Below, piece after piece: positions 30,664-39,256 of a DNA stretch of 64,000 nucleotides. Location of the stretch: the NCBI GenBank assembly GCA_000955795.1, contig JYOB01000006.1:124001-188000 (forward strand), written 5' to 3'. Numbering within the stretch: position 1 is the first letter of the stretch; each line of letters starts with the position of its first letter. The DNA comes from Burkholderiaceae bacterium 26 (GTDB taxonomy: Bacteria > Pseudomonadota > Gammaproteobacteria > Burkholderiales > Burkholderiaceae). Both the position numbers and the translations under genes were made by a program. The notes under the pieces are model-generated. The model worked only from the letters and a program-made list of their open reading frames with translations. It did not search any database and had not been told where the DNA came from.

Positions 30664-32586
30664 TTAAGATGACTTCCTGACGCGCAGGTACCACTCCACC
30701 AGCAAGCGCACCTGCTTCTGGGTGTAGCCCTTCTCCACCATGCGGTTGACGAAGTTCTCGTGCTTCTCCTTGTCGTCGTGCGACGACTTGGCATTGAACG
30801 AGATCACGGGCAGCAGATCCTCCGTGGTCGAGAACATCCGCTTCTCGATCACCGCGCGCAGCTTCTCGTAGCTGGTCCAGACGGGATTCTTCCCCCCATT
30901 CCTGGCCCGCGCCCGCAGCACGAAATTGACGATCTCGTTGCGGAAGTCCTTCGGGTTGGAAATGCCCGCCGGTTTTTCCACCTTCTCCAACTCATCGTTC
31001 AACGCGCTGCGATCGAGAATTTCGCCAGTGTTCGGGTCGCGATATTCCTGATCCTGAATCCACAGGTCGGCAAACACCACGTAGCGGTCGAAGATGTTCT
31101 GCCCGTACTCCGAATAGGATTCCAGATACGAGGTTTGAATCTCCTTGCCGATGAACTCCACGTACGGCGACGTGAGGTATTCCTTGATATAGGACATCAG
31201 CTTGGATTCCGTCTCCGGCGGGAACTGCTCACGCTCGATCTGCTGCTCGAGCACATACAGCAAGTGCACCGGATTGGCCGCCACCTCCGTCCCATCGAAG
31301 TTGAACACCTTCGAAAGCACCTTGAAGGCAAAGCGTGTAGACAAGCCCGTCATGCCCTCGTCGATGCCGGCAAAGTCGCGGTACTCCTGATACGACTTCG
31401 CTTTCGGGTCGACATCTTTCAGGCTCTCGCCGTCGTACACGCGCATCTTCGAGAAGATGTTGGAATTCTCGGGCTCCTTGATGCGTGTGAGCACCGCGAA
31501 CTGGGCCATCATCTTCAGCGTGTTCGGCGCGCACGGGGCCGCGGCCAGCGAGCTGTTGCGCAGCAGCTTGTCGTAGATCTTCACCTCGTCCGACACGCGC
31601 AGGCAATACGGCACCTTGACGATGTAGATGCGATCAAGGAACGCCTCGTTGTTGCGATCGGACTTGAAGCTCTGCCACTCCGCCTCGTTCGAGTGCGCCA
31701 GGATGACGCCATCGAACGGGATCGCGCCAAAGCCCTCCGTGCCCTTGTAGTTGCCTTCCTGCGTGGCCGTCAGCAACGGGTGCAACACCTTGATCGGCGC
31801 CTTGAACATCTCGACAAATTCGAGCAAGCCACGGTTGGCCAAGCACAGCCCGCCCGAATACGAATACGCATCGGGATCGTCTTGCGGATAGTCCTCCAAC
31901 TTGCGGATGTCGACCTTGCCCACCAGAGACGAAATGTCCTGATTGTTTTCGTCGCCCGGCTCCGTCTTGGAAATCGCAATCTGCGACAGCACCGACGGAT
32001 GCAGCTTCACCACGCGGAAGCGCGTGATGTCGCCGTTGAACTCATGCAGCCGCTTGACCGCCCAAGGCGAGGCAATCGTGCTCAGATAGCGCCTCGGGAT
32101 GCCGTAATCCTCCTCCAGAATCTTGCCGTCTTCGTCGGGCGAGAAGAGCCCGAGCGGGGACTCGTGAATGGGCGAGCCCTTGAGCGCGTAGATGGGAATC
32201 TGCTCCATCAGCGCCTTCAACTTCTCGGCAAGCGAGGATTTGCCTCCGCCCGGAGGCCCGAGCAGATAAAGGATCTGTTTGCGCTCCTCAAGACCTTGCG
32301 CGGCATGCTTGAAGAAGGAAACGATCTGCTCGATCGTGTCCTCCATGCCGTAGAACTCCCGGAAAGCCGGATAGATCTTGATGACTTTGTTGAAGAACAA
32401 TCGTGACAGCCGAGGATCGTGGTGAGTGTCCACCAGTTCGGGCTGACCGATTGCGGTGAGCATGCGCTCAGCGGCAGTCGCATAGGCGGTCGAGTCTTTT
32501 TTGCAGATATCCAGATACTCCTGGATGCTGTACTCGTCCTCTTTGCGAGCTTCAAAACGCGTTGCGTAGTGGCGGAAAATATCCAT
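30664..32586 (-). CDS. prkA: PrkA/YeaG serine protein kinase
   Basis: Protein of 640 residues. An AAA-like N-terminal domain has Walker A GPPGGGKS at 110-117. The C-terminal PrkA region with remote kinase similarity follows from about residue 380. The E. coli homologue YeaG and Bacillus PrkA are linked to stress adaptation and protease-type AAA activity. ATG 32586 (MDIFRHYATRFEARKEDEYS) has GGGGGAG upstream and gives the conserved family length. An upstream start at 32625 is not needed. It is the first gene of the operon with the DUF444 and SpoVR genes. Confidence 0.95.
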   Translation of the reverse strand: MDIFRHYATRFEARKEDEYSIQEYLDICKKDSTAYATAAERMLTAIGQPELVDTHHDPRLSRLFFNKVIKIYPAFREFYGMEDTIEQIVSFFKHAAQGLEERKQILYLLGPPGGGKSSLAEKLKALMEQIPIYALKGSPIHESPLGLFSPDEDGKILEEDYGIPRRYLSTIASPWAVKRLHEFNGDITRFRVVKLHPSVLSQIAISKTEPGDENNQDISSLVGKVDIRKLEDYPQDDPDAYSYSGGLCLANRGLLEFVEMFKAPIKVLHPLLTATQEGNYKGTEGFGAIPFDGVILAHSNEAEWQSFKSDRNNEAFLDRIYIVKVPYCLRVSDEVKIYDKLLRNSSLAAAPCAPNTLKMMAQFAVLTRIKEPENSNIFSKMRVYDGESLKDVDPKAKSYQEYRDFAGIDEGMTGLSTRFAFKVLSKVFNFDGTEVAANPVHLLYVLEQQIEREQFPPETESKLMSYIKEYLTSPYVEFIGKEIQTSYLESYSEYGQNIFDRYVVFADLWIQDQEYRDPNTGEILDRSALNDELEKVEKPAGISNPKDFRNEIVNFVLRARARNGGKNPVWTSYEKLRAVIEKRMFSTTEDLLPVISFNAKSSHDDKEKHENFVNRMVEKGYTQKQVRLLVEWYLRVRKSS

Positions 32587-33250
32587 ATCTCCCCCGTAGA
32601 TTTCTTCCCTACTCCACACCAACAAGCGAGAGCCAGGCTAGTTCTTGCGTGCGTTGCTGATTCCACTGTAGACGAATCACCGATGATCACAAGAACGGTT
32701 GAGAGCCTGGAACGGTGCACAACCGTTGCAATTGCGTTAGCGCTCGACAGCATGAAGTGCTAAACGGACCTTGCACGATGCATCAACACGCGTGCACCAC
32801 GACGATCGGCTACCTCCAGCACAGCAGAAAGCGTACCCATGCCACCTGCCCGCGCTCGCAGGTTGGTACGTAACCGATCTGCGCGAGTTCCCGCGCGCAC
32901 GCTGAATCCAGGAGGGGGATATCCCTGCGTTTTCGTGTCTCGCCAACTGTGATATCGAGCATGGCGCGCACCAGCGACGCGACGCTTGTAGCGGCAGCTT
33001 TCTCCCTGAGCCGCAACAAAGCATTGCGCAAAGCAGGGGGCGAGATACTTTTATCGCCCGGCATGCACTCGCAGCGCGAAGGGGGAAAGACTGAAACGGC
33101 TCGACCGAAAGTGTCTCTTTTTTGCGCCAGAGGGAAACTTGGCCGGACGTGACGAGGAGGCGGTCTGAAAAGCCGCGCACGGAGAGCGCAGACAAAGAAA
33201 AAGGCCCTCGGCGTTTGCCTGAGGGCCTTTTAAGCGATTTCTCGCCAGTT
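32587..33250. other. Long intergenic region between prkA and tRNA-Val
   Basis: The 664 bases hold the prkA promoter and the tRNA-Val terminator. A weak sigma-70-like pair on the minus strand (TTGTGA at 32687-32692, TACAGT at 32665-32670, 16-base spacer) may drive prkA. A minus-strand frame at 32810-33064 (84 codons, MPGDKSISPPALRNALL) is open but has no ribosome-binding site and resembles nothing I know. I would not call it a gene. Confidence 0.5.
33196..33230 (-). terminator. Terminator after tRNA-Val
   Basis: AAGGCCCTC (33201-33209) pairs with GAGGGCCTT (33221-33229), followed on the minus strand by CTTTTTCTTTG. It lies 21 bases after the tRNA 3' end. Confidence 0.88.
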
Positions 33251-33325
33251 TGGTGGGTGGTACAGGGATTGAACCTGTGACCCCTGCCGTGTGAAGGCAG
33301 TGCTCTACCGCTGAGCTAACCACCC
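33251..33325 (-). tRNA. tRNA-Val (anticodon CAC)
   Basis: Full cloverleaf on the minus strand, 75 nucleotides including encoded CCA. The acceptor stem GGGTGGT/ACCACCC, D stem GCTC/GAGC, anticodon stem CTGCC/GGCAG with loop TTCACAC, and T stem ACAGG/CCTGT with TTCAATC loop all pair. Anticodon CAC reads GUG. Confidence 0.96.
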
Positions 33326-33343
33326 GAATGCGGTGAAAACGAG

Positions 33344-33372
33344 ATTATGTCGAAAACGCGCGACCGTGTAAA
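33344..33372 (-). promoter_or_regulatory. Promoter of tRNA-Val
   Basis: TTTACA (33367-33372) and CATAAT (33344-33349) on the minus strand, with a 17-base spacer. Each is one mismatch from consensus. The start would fall about ten bases before the mature tRNA end. Confidence 0.75.
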
Positions 33373-33396
33373 TACCCCGGCCGCACATTTTTTTGG

Positions 33397-34125
33397 TCAG
33401 GCAGCCGGCGCCGCAGACTCCACAGCCTCGCGCGTCCAGACAGTCTTGCCGCCGCTGGCCTTGTCGATCTCCTTGAGCACGCCGGCGTGCGCTTCGGCCT
33501 CGGCTTCCGTCGCCAGCAGCACCGGCAATTGCAGCGCACTGAGGTCGACGGCAACGGCCTCGGCAGATGCGCCTTCGCCCGACTCCAGCATGTCGATCAC
33601 CAGCGTGTTCTGGCCGCGCGTCATGGCCAGGTAGACCTCGGCCAACAGTTCCGCATCCAGCAATGCGCCGTGCAGCGTACGGTGCGCGTTGCTCACGCCC
33701 AGACGGTCGCACAGCGCATCCAGGGAGTTGCGCTTGCCCGGGAACATCTGGCGCGCCTCGCGCAGGGTGTCGATGTGACCCGACAGGTGCTCGCGGAATG
33801 CTGGCAGGCCGAGACGCTGGAATTCCATATCCAGGAAGCCCAAGTCAAACGCCGCGTTGTGAATGATCGCCTCGGCGCCCTGCACGTAGTCGCGGATTTC
33901 GTTGACGATCTCGGCGAACTTCGGTTTGTCGGCCACGAACTCGTTGGTGATGCCGTGCACGGCCATCGCGCCGGCGTCGATCTCACGCTCGGGGTTGATG
34001 TAGAAATGCAAGTTGCGGCCGGTCAGGCGGCGGTTGACCATCTCCACGCAGCCGATTTCGATCACGCGGTCGCCGGTGGCGGCATTCAGGCCGGTAGTTT
34101 CGGTATCGAGAATGATCTGTCGCAT
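33397..34125 (-). CDS. dnaQ: DNA polymerase III epsilon subunit (proofreading exonuclease)
   Basis: 3'-5' proofreading exonuclease of the replicative polymerase. It has 242 residues. The DEDDh motifs are visible: ExoI ILDTETTG (D7, E9), ExoII HNAAFDLGFLD, and ExoIII HGALLDAELLAEVY with the catalytic His and Asp. The C-terminal tail, after about 180, contains the segment that binds the alpha subunit. ATG 34125 gives the expected MRQIILDTETTG start; an upstream frame to 34203 is not needed. It lies 25 bases after purU on the same strand and is followed by tRNA-Val. Confidence 0.96.
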   Translation of the reverse strand: MRQIILDTETTGLNAATGDRVIEIGCVEMVNRRLTGRNLHFYINPEREIDAGAMAVHGITNEFVADKPKFAEIVNEIRDYVQGAEAIIHNAAFDLGFLDMEFQRLGLPAFREHLSGHIDTLREARQMFPGKRNSLDALCDRLGVSNAHRTLHGALLDAELLAEVYLAMTRGQNTLVIDMLESGEGASAEAVAVDLSALQLPVLLATEAEAEAHAGVLKEIDKASGGKTVWTREAVESAAPAA

Positions 34126-34150
34126 CGCGCGCTCCCCTACTCTGACTGGA

Positions 34151-35017
34151 TTACTTGAAGACGACGGTCTTGTGGCCGTTGAGCAGGATGCGGTGTTCCG
34201 CATGCCACTTCACCGCGCGGGCCAGCGCCACGCATTCCACGTCGCGGCCGACGGCGGTGAGTTGCTCCGGGTCCATGCTGTGGTCCACGCGCTCGATTTC
34301 CTGTTCGATGATCGGGCCTTCGTCCAGATCGGCCGTCACGTAGTGCGCCGTTGCGCCGATCAGCTTCACGCCGCGCTCATGCGCCTGGTAATACGGCTTG
34401 GCGCCCTTGAAGCTCGGCAGGAATGAATGGTGGATGTTGATGGCGCGGCCTTCCAGCTTGCGGCACAGATCGTCGGAAAGAATCTGCATATAACGCGCGA
34501 GCACGACCAGGTCGATCTGCTGCTCCTGCGCGATCTCCCAGATGCGGGCTTCCTGCTGCGCCTTCTGGGCGTCCGTCGCCTGCAGCAACGGCAGATGCAT
34601 GAACGGCACGTCGTACGACGCAGCCAGTTGGTAGAAATCGCGGTGGTTCGAGACGATGGCCGCAATCTCGATCGGTAGTTGCCCGGCGCGAGCACGGAAC
34701 AGCAGGTCGTTCAGGCAGTGGCCGATCTTAGACACCAGGATCATCACGCGCGGCTTGATTGCGGCGTCGAACATGCCCCACTGCATGGAGAAACGTTCGC
34801 CGATGGGTGCAAAGCGGTCACGCAGCACGACCAGGTCCAGCGGCTGGCCTTGCGGCACAAAATGCACGCGCATAAAGAATCGGCCCGTGAATTCGTCGCC
34901 AAACTGGTCCGAATCGAGAATATTGCAGCCCTGCTCGAAAAGCAGGCCCGACACGGCGTGGACGATGCCCGGTTGGTCCGGGCACGACAGCGTAAGAATG
35001 AAACCGGAGTGACTCAT
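34151..35017 (-). CDS. purU: Formyltetrahydrofolate deformylase
   Basis: Hydrolyses 10-formyl-THF to formate and THF, balancing one-carbon pools. It has 288 residues: an N-terminal ACT domain (FILTLSCPDQPGIVHAVSGLL, 1-80), then a formyltransferase-like catalytic domain with AAIVSNH, the NIHHSFLPSFKGAKPY catalytic His region and the LDEGPIIEQ Asp loop. ATG 35017 gives MSHSGFILTL. It lies 8 bases after the Nudix gene and before dnaQ, likely one transcript. Confidence 0.95.
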   Translation of the reverse strand: MSHSGFILTLSCPDQPGIVHAVSGLLFEQGCNILDSDQFGDEFTGRFFMRVHFVPQGQPLDLVVLRDRFAPIGERFSMQWGMFDAAIKPRVMILVSKIGHCLNDLLFRARAGQLPIEIAAIVSNHRDFYQLAASYDVPFMHLPLLQATDAQKAQQEARIWEIAQEQQIDLVVLARYMQILSDDLCRKLEGRAINIHHSFLPSFKGAKPYYQAHERGVKLIGATAHYVTADLDEGPIIEQEIERVDHSMDPEQLTAVGRDVECVALARAVKWHAEHRILLNGHKTVVFK

Positions 35018-35025
35018 GAAGCGTT

Positions 35026-35880
35026 TTATGTATTGTTGTCGGACGCAAACCGCTGCGGCGCATGTGGCAAACCCAGGCGCGCCAGGGCGTCGAGGGTAAC
35101 GAGCGTGGCGTCGACCGTCATCGCGAAGTCCGCCATGATATCAAGCGCCGCGTCGGGGCTGGCGCGCAGGTGGCCGGCGACCTCGCCGTCCTGATTGGCG
35201 GGAACGAAGCTGTCCGGCAACGTCAGGTCGAAAGCGAAAAGCGTTTCGCACTGGATACCTTCCGGCACTTGGCGCAGCACATCCAGCGTGCCGCGGGGCA
35301 TCAGACGGGCTGCCAGATCGGCGCCGATGCCCGCTTCTTCCCAGCATTCCTTTTCCAGCGCGCCACGCGCATCGAAGCCGTGGCCGATGCCGCCTGCGAC
35401 GAGGTTGTCCCACATGCCGGGGTCGATCGGCTTGGTCTGGGCGCGACGGGCCAGCCAGAGCGCCGGCTCGGCACCCTCACCGCCGTCGATCAGGCCGTTC
35501 ATGTGCGCAGCGTAGGTTCGGATGCCGAAGAAGCGTGCGGCGGCGCGCTCGATCAGCGCCAGCGTGGGCGTGCCCCAGCCGGTGTTGACGGCGAAACGCT
35601 CGTCGCGCCAGCCGCGCACGTGGCCGTCTTCCGCTAGGCGCATGATGACTTCGGCCAGCGCCGCGGTGCGCTCGGCCTCGCTGGCGAGCGTCTGCCGCAA
35701 ATCGACCCGCTGCGCCGATACGTCGAACCACTGCGGCCAGCGCTCAAGCAGCGCAGCGCGCTCGCGACTCAGCCAGCCGACGCGTTGTCCGGCAACAATC
35801 CAAGGAACGAGCGCATCAGCGTCAAACGCCTGCCGGGCGGCCAGGCCGTCTCGTATGCGTTGTATACGCGGGTCGGTCAT
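35026..35880 (-). CDS. DUF4743/Nudix hydrolase family protein
   Basis: Protein of 284 residues. The N-terminal 120 residues (DGLAARQAFDADALVPWIVAGQRVGWL) match the DUF4743 domain fused to Nudix hydrolases, such as the thiamine-pyrophosphokinase-linked type in fungi. The Nudix box is GGIGHGFDARGALEKECWEEAGI, with Lys for the usual Arg and Phe where GX5E has Glu, a variation known in this branch. The substrate is unknown, probably a nucleoside or thiamine-type diphosphate. It precedes purU by 8 bases. Confidence 0.85.
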   Translation of the reverse strand: MTDPRIQRIRDGLAARQAFDADALVPWIVAGQRVGWLSRERAALLERWPQWFDVSAQRVDLRQTLASEAERTAALAEVIMRLAEDGHVRGWRDERFAVNTGWGTPTLALIERAAARFFGIRTYAAHMNGLIDGGEGAEPALWLARRAQTKPIDPGMWDNLVAGGIGHGFDARGALEKECWEEAGIGADLAARLMPRGTLDVLRQVPEGIQCETLFAFDLTLPDSFVPANQDGEVAGHLRASPDAALDIMADFAMTVDATLVTLDALARLGLPHAPQRFASDNNT

Positions 35881-35984
35881 TTCTGCGCCCCATCATGTCG
35901 GGCGTGCATTGTGCTTTCCGTGCAGCACGGGTCGCGCGATAATGCGCCGTTAATACAAGCCGTCATCAGACTGGAGAAACAAGG

Positions 35985-36377
35985 ATGGATGAAATCGACG
36001 AGCTGTCGGATCTGCCGACCCCGCGGTTTATCTGGGGCTTCGCCATTGCCGTCACACCGTCCGGCGAAGTGTCGCACGATGAATTCGAATATCTGACGCA
36101 CACCCGCACACCGCGCTTCACCTGCCGCGTGGTCGAACTCGAAGACGCACCGGCCGAGCCGGAAGACGAAGGTGACATCGACGGCCGCATCGTGCACTTC
36201 GACAACCCGAAGCGGATGTTCTACATCACGGACTTGGGCCTGGCGTTGATGAACTTCACGCTGTTCGACAAGGTGGATAACAAGTCCAAGCTGAAGGACG
36301 CCTGCGACCAAGCCATCGCCGACTGGCTCACCCGCCGCGAATTCCTCGACTCCGAACCGGACGACGACGAGGATTGA
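35985..36377 (+). CDS. Conserved acidic protein of unknown function
   Basis: Protein of 130 residues, strongly acidic, ending SEPDDDED. No signal peptide or membrane segment. The pattern TPRFIWGFAIAVTPSGEVSHDEFEYLTHTRTPRF has no function I can name. AAGG lies directly in front of the ATG. The upstream gap to the divergent Nudix gene is 104 bases, and it ends 12 bases before the convergent gene at 36390. Confidence 0.75.
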   Translation: MDEIDELSDLPTPRFIWGFAIAVTPSGEVSHDEFEYLTHTRTPRFTCRVVELEDAPAEPEDEGDIDGRIVHFDNPKRMFYITDLGLALMNFTLFDKVDNKSKLKDACDQAIADWLTRREFLDSEPDDDED

Positions 36378-36389
36378 TCGCCTGATCGC

Positions 36390-36950
36390 CTAGCTCTGAC
36401 CGGCGGCGCTGCCATCCTCGGCAAAGCGCAGGTCGGTCAGGCGCACATCGGCGTAGGAGCGCCCGGCATCCAGCAATGCCGAAACCTGAGCCTTCACCCG
36501 CTCTTTCTGAGCGCGCAGCGCACGCGGCGGCACAGTCGAATCCTGACCGGTGTGGTGCAGATAGAGCATCTTGTAGGTGAGTTGACTCACCATCCACTGC
36601 CGCAGCACGCGGCGCCGGCCAGCATGGTCGGCCTCCAACCCATCGATCTGACCAAGCAACGCGGAAAACGCCCGCGCCAAGCTTGCCGGCTCCGTTGCCC
36701 CGCCTGCAATGCAACGTTCGGCCAGGGCACGCGCTTCTGCGGGGGACATGGTGTCGTCCGTTTCAACGAAACGATCTGTCGTCGGGTCCGGACGCGGCAG
36801 TGCCGGCCGGCTTGCCAAGCGGGCAGACACCGCGGACAGCGCTTCCTGAGCACGGCGGATGGACGCATCCAGCGATTCCGCATTGCCCGGCACGATGCCA
36901 ATGGTGGTCGGCATGTCGCCGGATTCTTCGTCGCGTTTTTGGACGTCCAT
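36390..36950 (-). CDS. Hypothetical protein
   Basis: Protein of 186 residues starting MDVQKRDEESGDMPTTIG, supported by GGAGGGAG seven bases upstream. Mostly helical and Ala/Arg-rich, without signal peptide, membrane segment or motif I recognise. A helical stretch around SPAEARALAERCIAGGATEPASLARAF and RRVLRQWMVSQLTYKMLYLH may be a small bundle. The frame could extend to 37037 but the ribosome-binding site favours 36950. It converges with the acidic protein gene. Confidence 0.65.
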   Translation of the reverse strand: MDVQKRDEESGDMPTTIGIVPGNAESLDASIRRAQEALSAVSARLASRPALPRPDPTTDRFVETDDTMSPAEARALAERCIAGGATEPASLARAFSALLGQIDGLEADHAGRRRVLRQWMVSQLTYKMLYLHHTGQDSTVPPRALRAQKERVKAQVSALLDAGRSYADVRLTDLRFAEDGSAAGQS

Positions 36951-37211
36951 CGCTCCCTCCGGTAATCGCCCTCGGCTATGGTGCCGGGCTGGCGAAGCGG
37001 AATTGTAGAACGCGACGCACATTTCGCGACAAATCAACGCAGATGTTCTTTATTGCCAAGGCAGCGCAAACGGTAACGTGGCGTCACAAAGCCACGGTGC
37101 ACTGTTGGCGACGACCCACGCGGCGCGGCCTCGCCACGGGTAAAATGTCGGATTGCGCTGCCAGCGCATGCAATCAATTGCTGACCGCCACCGTGCGGCA
37201 AGGAAATCGCC

Positions 37212-38114
37212 TTGATCAAGTGGATTATCGTGGCCCTCTATCTGGGCTCCATTCTGTACGTACACTTTCGCGGCAAGGTGCGCCTGAAATTCTGGCGCCA
37301 GATGTTCGATCATTCGGCCGTGGTCGCGCCGGTCAACTGCTTCATGTACGCGTTCTCGGGCGTGCCGCAGACGCCGTATGTGCCTGTCGAGCGCTTTCCG
37401 GATCTGGAAAAGCTGCAGGCCGCGTGGCCGCAGATCCGCGACGAAGGTCTGGCGCTCGTCAACCTGCGCAAAATCAAGGCTGCCGAGAAGAACGATGACG
37501 CCGGCTTCAACTCGTTCTTCAAGAATGGCTGGAAGCGCTTCTACCTGAAGTGGTATGAGGCGCATCACCCCTCAGCTGAACAGCTCTGCCCGCAGACCGT
37601 CGCGCTGCTGCGCGATCTGCCCAGCGTGAAGGCAGCAATGTTTGCCGAGCTGCCGCCGGGCGGCAAGCTGAATCCGCATCGTGATCCGTTTGCCGGCTCG
37701 CTGCGCTATCACCTGGGGCTGGCCACGCCCAACGACGACCGCTGTTTCATCGAAGTCGACGGCGAGCGCCACAGCTGGCGCGACGGCCAGGGCGTCGTCT
37801 TTGACGAGACTTATCTGCACTGGGCAGAAAACGCCTCCGACAAGGATCGTCTGATTCTTTTCTGCGATATCGAACGCCCGATGAAATTCGGCTGGGCGCA
37901 GCGCATCAACAAATGGCTGGGCCGCAAGGTCATGACTGCTGCCAGCTCGCCCAACGATGAGGGCGACCAGACCGGCGGCATCAACAAGCTGTTCCGCTAT
38001 GTGTGGGTGATGGGCCAGTACCGCCGCCGCTTCAAGGCGTGGAACCGCAAGGTCTACTACGTGGTGAAATTCGGCCTGATCATTGGCGTGGCAGCGTTGA
38101 TCATCTGGATCTGA
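37212..38114 (+). CDS. lpxO: LpxO-type lipid A hydroxylase (aspartyl/asparaginyl beta-hydroxylase fold)
   Basis: Fe(II)/2-oxoglutarate-dependent enzyme that adds a 2-hydroxyl to a lipid A acyl chain. It has 300 residues with an N-terminal membrane anchor (IIVALYLGSILYV) and a C-terminal hydrophobic helix (YYVVKFGLIIGVAALIIW). The iron site is H156-x-D158 (NPHRDPF) and H203 (ETYLHWAEN). RYHLGL and the RLILFCDIERP stretch follow the family. The start is a TTG at 37212 with AAGGAAA eight bases upstream. A terminator follows. Confidence 0.9.
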   Translation: MIKWIIVALYLGSILYVHFRGKVRLKFWRQMFDHSAVVAPVNCFMYAFSGVPQTPYVPVERFPDLEKLQAAWPQIRDEGLALVNLRKIKAAEKNDDAGFNSFFKNGWKRFYLKWYEAHHPSAEQLCPQTVALLRDLPSVKAAMFAELPPGGKLNPHRDPFAGSLRYHLGLATPNDDRCFIEVDGERHSWRDGQGVVFDETYLHWAENASDKDRLILFCDIERPMKFGWAQRINKWLGRKVMTAASSPNDEGDQTGGINKLFRYVWVMGQYRRRFKAWNRKVYYVVKFGLIIGVAALIIWI

Positions 38115-38428
38115 TCGCCAACCCTCCCCCTCTCCTGCTCTACACAAAGAACCGGCCTGAAGCGCCGGTTTTTTGTTGCGCGTGAAAAAGCTACCTGCGT
38201 TGCGGTGGGCTTGCGTTTTTACAAAGCAGTGAAGCAAAAGCGCCACATGGGGCACAAATCTCGCCTAATGTCAGGAATTGAGCGCTCCGGCGCTTATGCG
38301 ATATGGCGGGCACGCCGCTTGCTCCACCTTAGTCGACACCCTTGCTCAGCGCATGGGACCGAGTCAGAGCCGGGATGCGCGTGTGCCTGTGTCCCTCGTC
38401 AACAACAAAGACAGTGAGATCAATCGCC
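38115..38428 (+). other. Intergenic region between lpxO and the SYLF lipoprotein gene
   Basis: The 314 bases contain the lpxO terminator at the left end. In the rest I see no gene and no promoter that I would place with confidence. Confidence 0.5.
38151..38174 (+). terminator. Terminator after lpxO
   Basis: ACCGGC (38151-38156) pairs with GCCGGT (38164-38169), followed by a run of T to 38174. Confidence 0.85.
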
Positions 38429-39046
38429 ATGAAAAAGAACCTCATCAGCCGCCAGACCATCGTCACCCGCGCCGCCGCGCTTGCTGCTGTCGCACTGCTC
38501 GGTACCCAGATCGCGGCCTGTACCACGACCAGCCCCAATGCACAGGGGTCCGACGTGATGTCGTCCACCAACAAACACGCCACGACCAACTCACAGGCCG
38601 ATTCAGTGCTCTCGCGGCTGTACACCACGGCCAACGGCTCCCGCGAGCTGGTCGGACGCGCCAAAGGCGTGCTCGTGTTCCCGTCGGTGCTGAACGCCGG
38701 CTTTGTGGTGGGTGGCCAATACGGCGAAGGCGTGCTGCGCACCGGCGGCGGGCGTCCGCTGGGCTACTACAACATCGCCTCGGCGTCGGTGGGCTTCCAA
38801 GCCGGCGCGCAATCGCGTGCGCTCATCATCCTGTTCATGACGGACGAAGCGCTGCAGAAATTCCAGGCTAGCCAAGGCTGGACGGCGGGCGTGGATGCCA
38901 CCGTGGCACTGGCAAAGATCGGCGCGAACGGCGCGGTCGATACCAACACCGCACAGCAACCGATCATCGGCTTCAACCTGACCAACGCGGGCCTGATGGC
39001 CGGCGCGTCAATCGAAGGCACGAAGATCACGAAGCAGACCAACTGA
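38429..39046 (+). CDS. SYLF (YSC84) domain lipoprotein
   Basis: Protein of 205 residues. The signal peptide ends in the lipobox-like sequence TQIAAC (Cys about 31), so it is probably a lipoprotein. The SYLF domain spans about 60-200: LVGRAKGVLVFPSVLNAGFVVGGQYGEGVL, then LGYYNIASASVGFQAGAQS, IILFMTDEALQKF and GLMAGASIEGTKI. SYLF domains bind lipids in eukaryotes. Similar Burkholderia proteins are known antigens. ATG 38429 (MKKNLISRQT) is the natural start. It is monocistronic, ended by a strong terminator. Confidence 0.88.
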   Translation: MKKNLISRQTIVTRAAALAAVALLGTQIAACTTTSPNAQGSDVMSSTNKHATTNSQADSVLSRLYTTANGSRELVGRAKGVLVFPSVLNAGFVVGGQYGEGVLRTGGGRPLGYYNIASASVGFQAGAQSRALIILFMTDEALQKFQASQGWTAGVDATVALAKIGANGAVDTNTAQQPIIGFNLTNAGLMAGASIEGTKITKQTN

Positions 39047-39070
39047 TCAGCGCTTCACTGCGCGCCAATG

Positions 39071-39097
39071 CCGCCGTCTCGCACGGCGGTTTTTTTT
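39071..39097 (+). terminator. Terminator after the SYLF lipoprotein gene
   Basis: CCGCCGT (39071-39077) pairs with ACGGCGG (39083-39089), followed by eight T. Confidence 0.92.
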
Positions 39098-39256
39098 GCG
39101 CAGAACCCGCATGAAGCGTTGCGGCAATGTTGCAGCCCTAGGGAAATCCGGAGGGGGCGGCGCGAGGCTTCTCGGCTAGCATCATCCGGCCGATGTTGCG
39201 GTGCACGCTGCCGTATCGGCATACGACAAAACAATCACCCAGAAAAAGGGGGAGAC

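Noticed and set aside
32587-32760. Sigma-54 promoter for prkA
   Set aside because: A TGGC...TTGT sequence near 32630 has the wrong spacing and lacks the GC element.
32810-33064. 84-codon minus-strand frame as a gene
   Set aside because: No ribosome-binding site, no recognisable domain and overlapping frames on the other strand.
33251-33325. tRNA-Val as attachment site of an integrated element
   Set aside because: I found no repeat of the tRNA 3' end near the rnhA side and no integrase gene.
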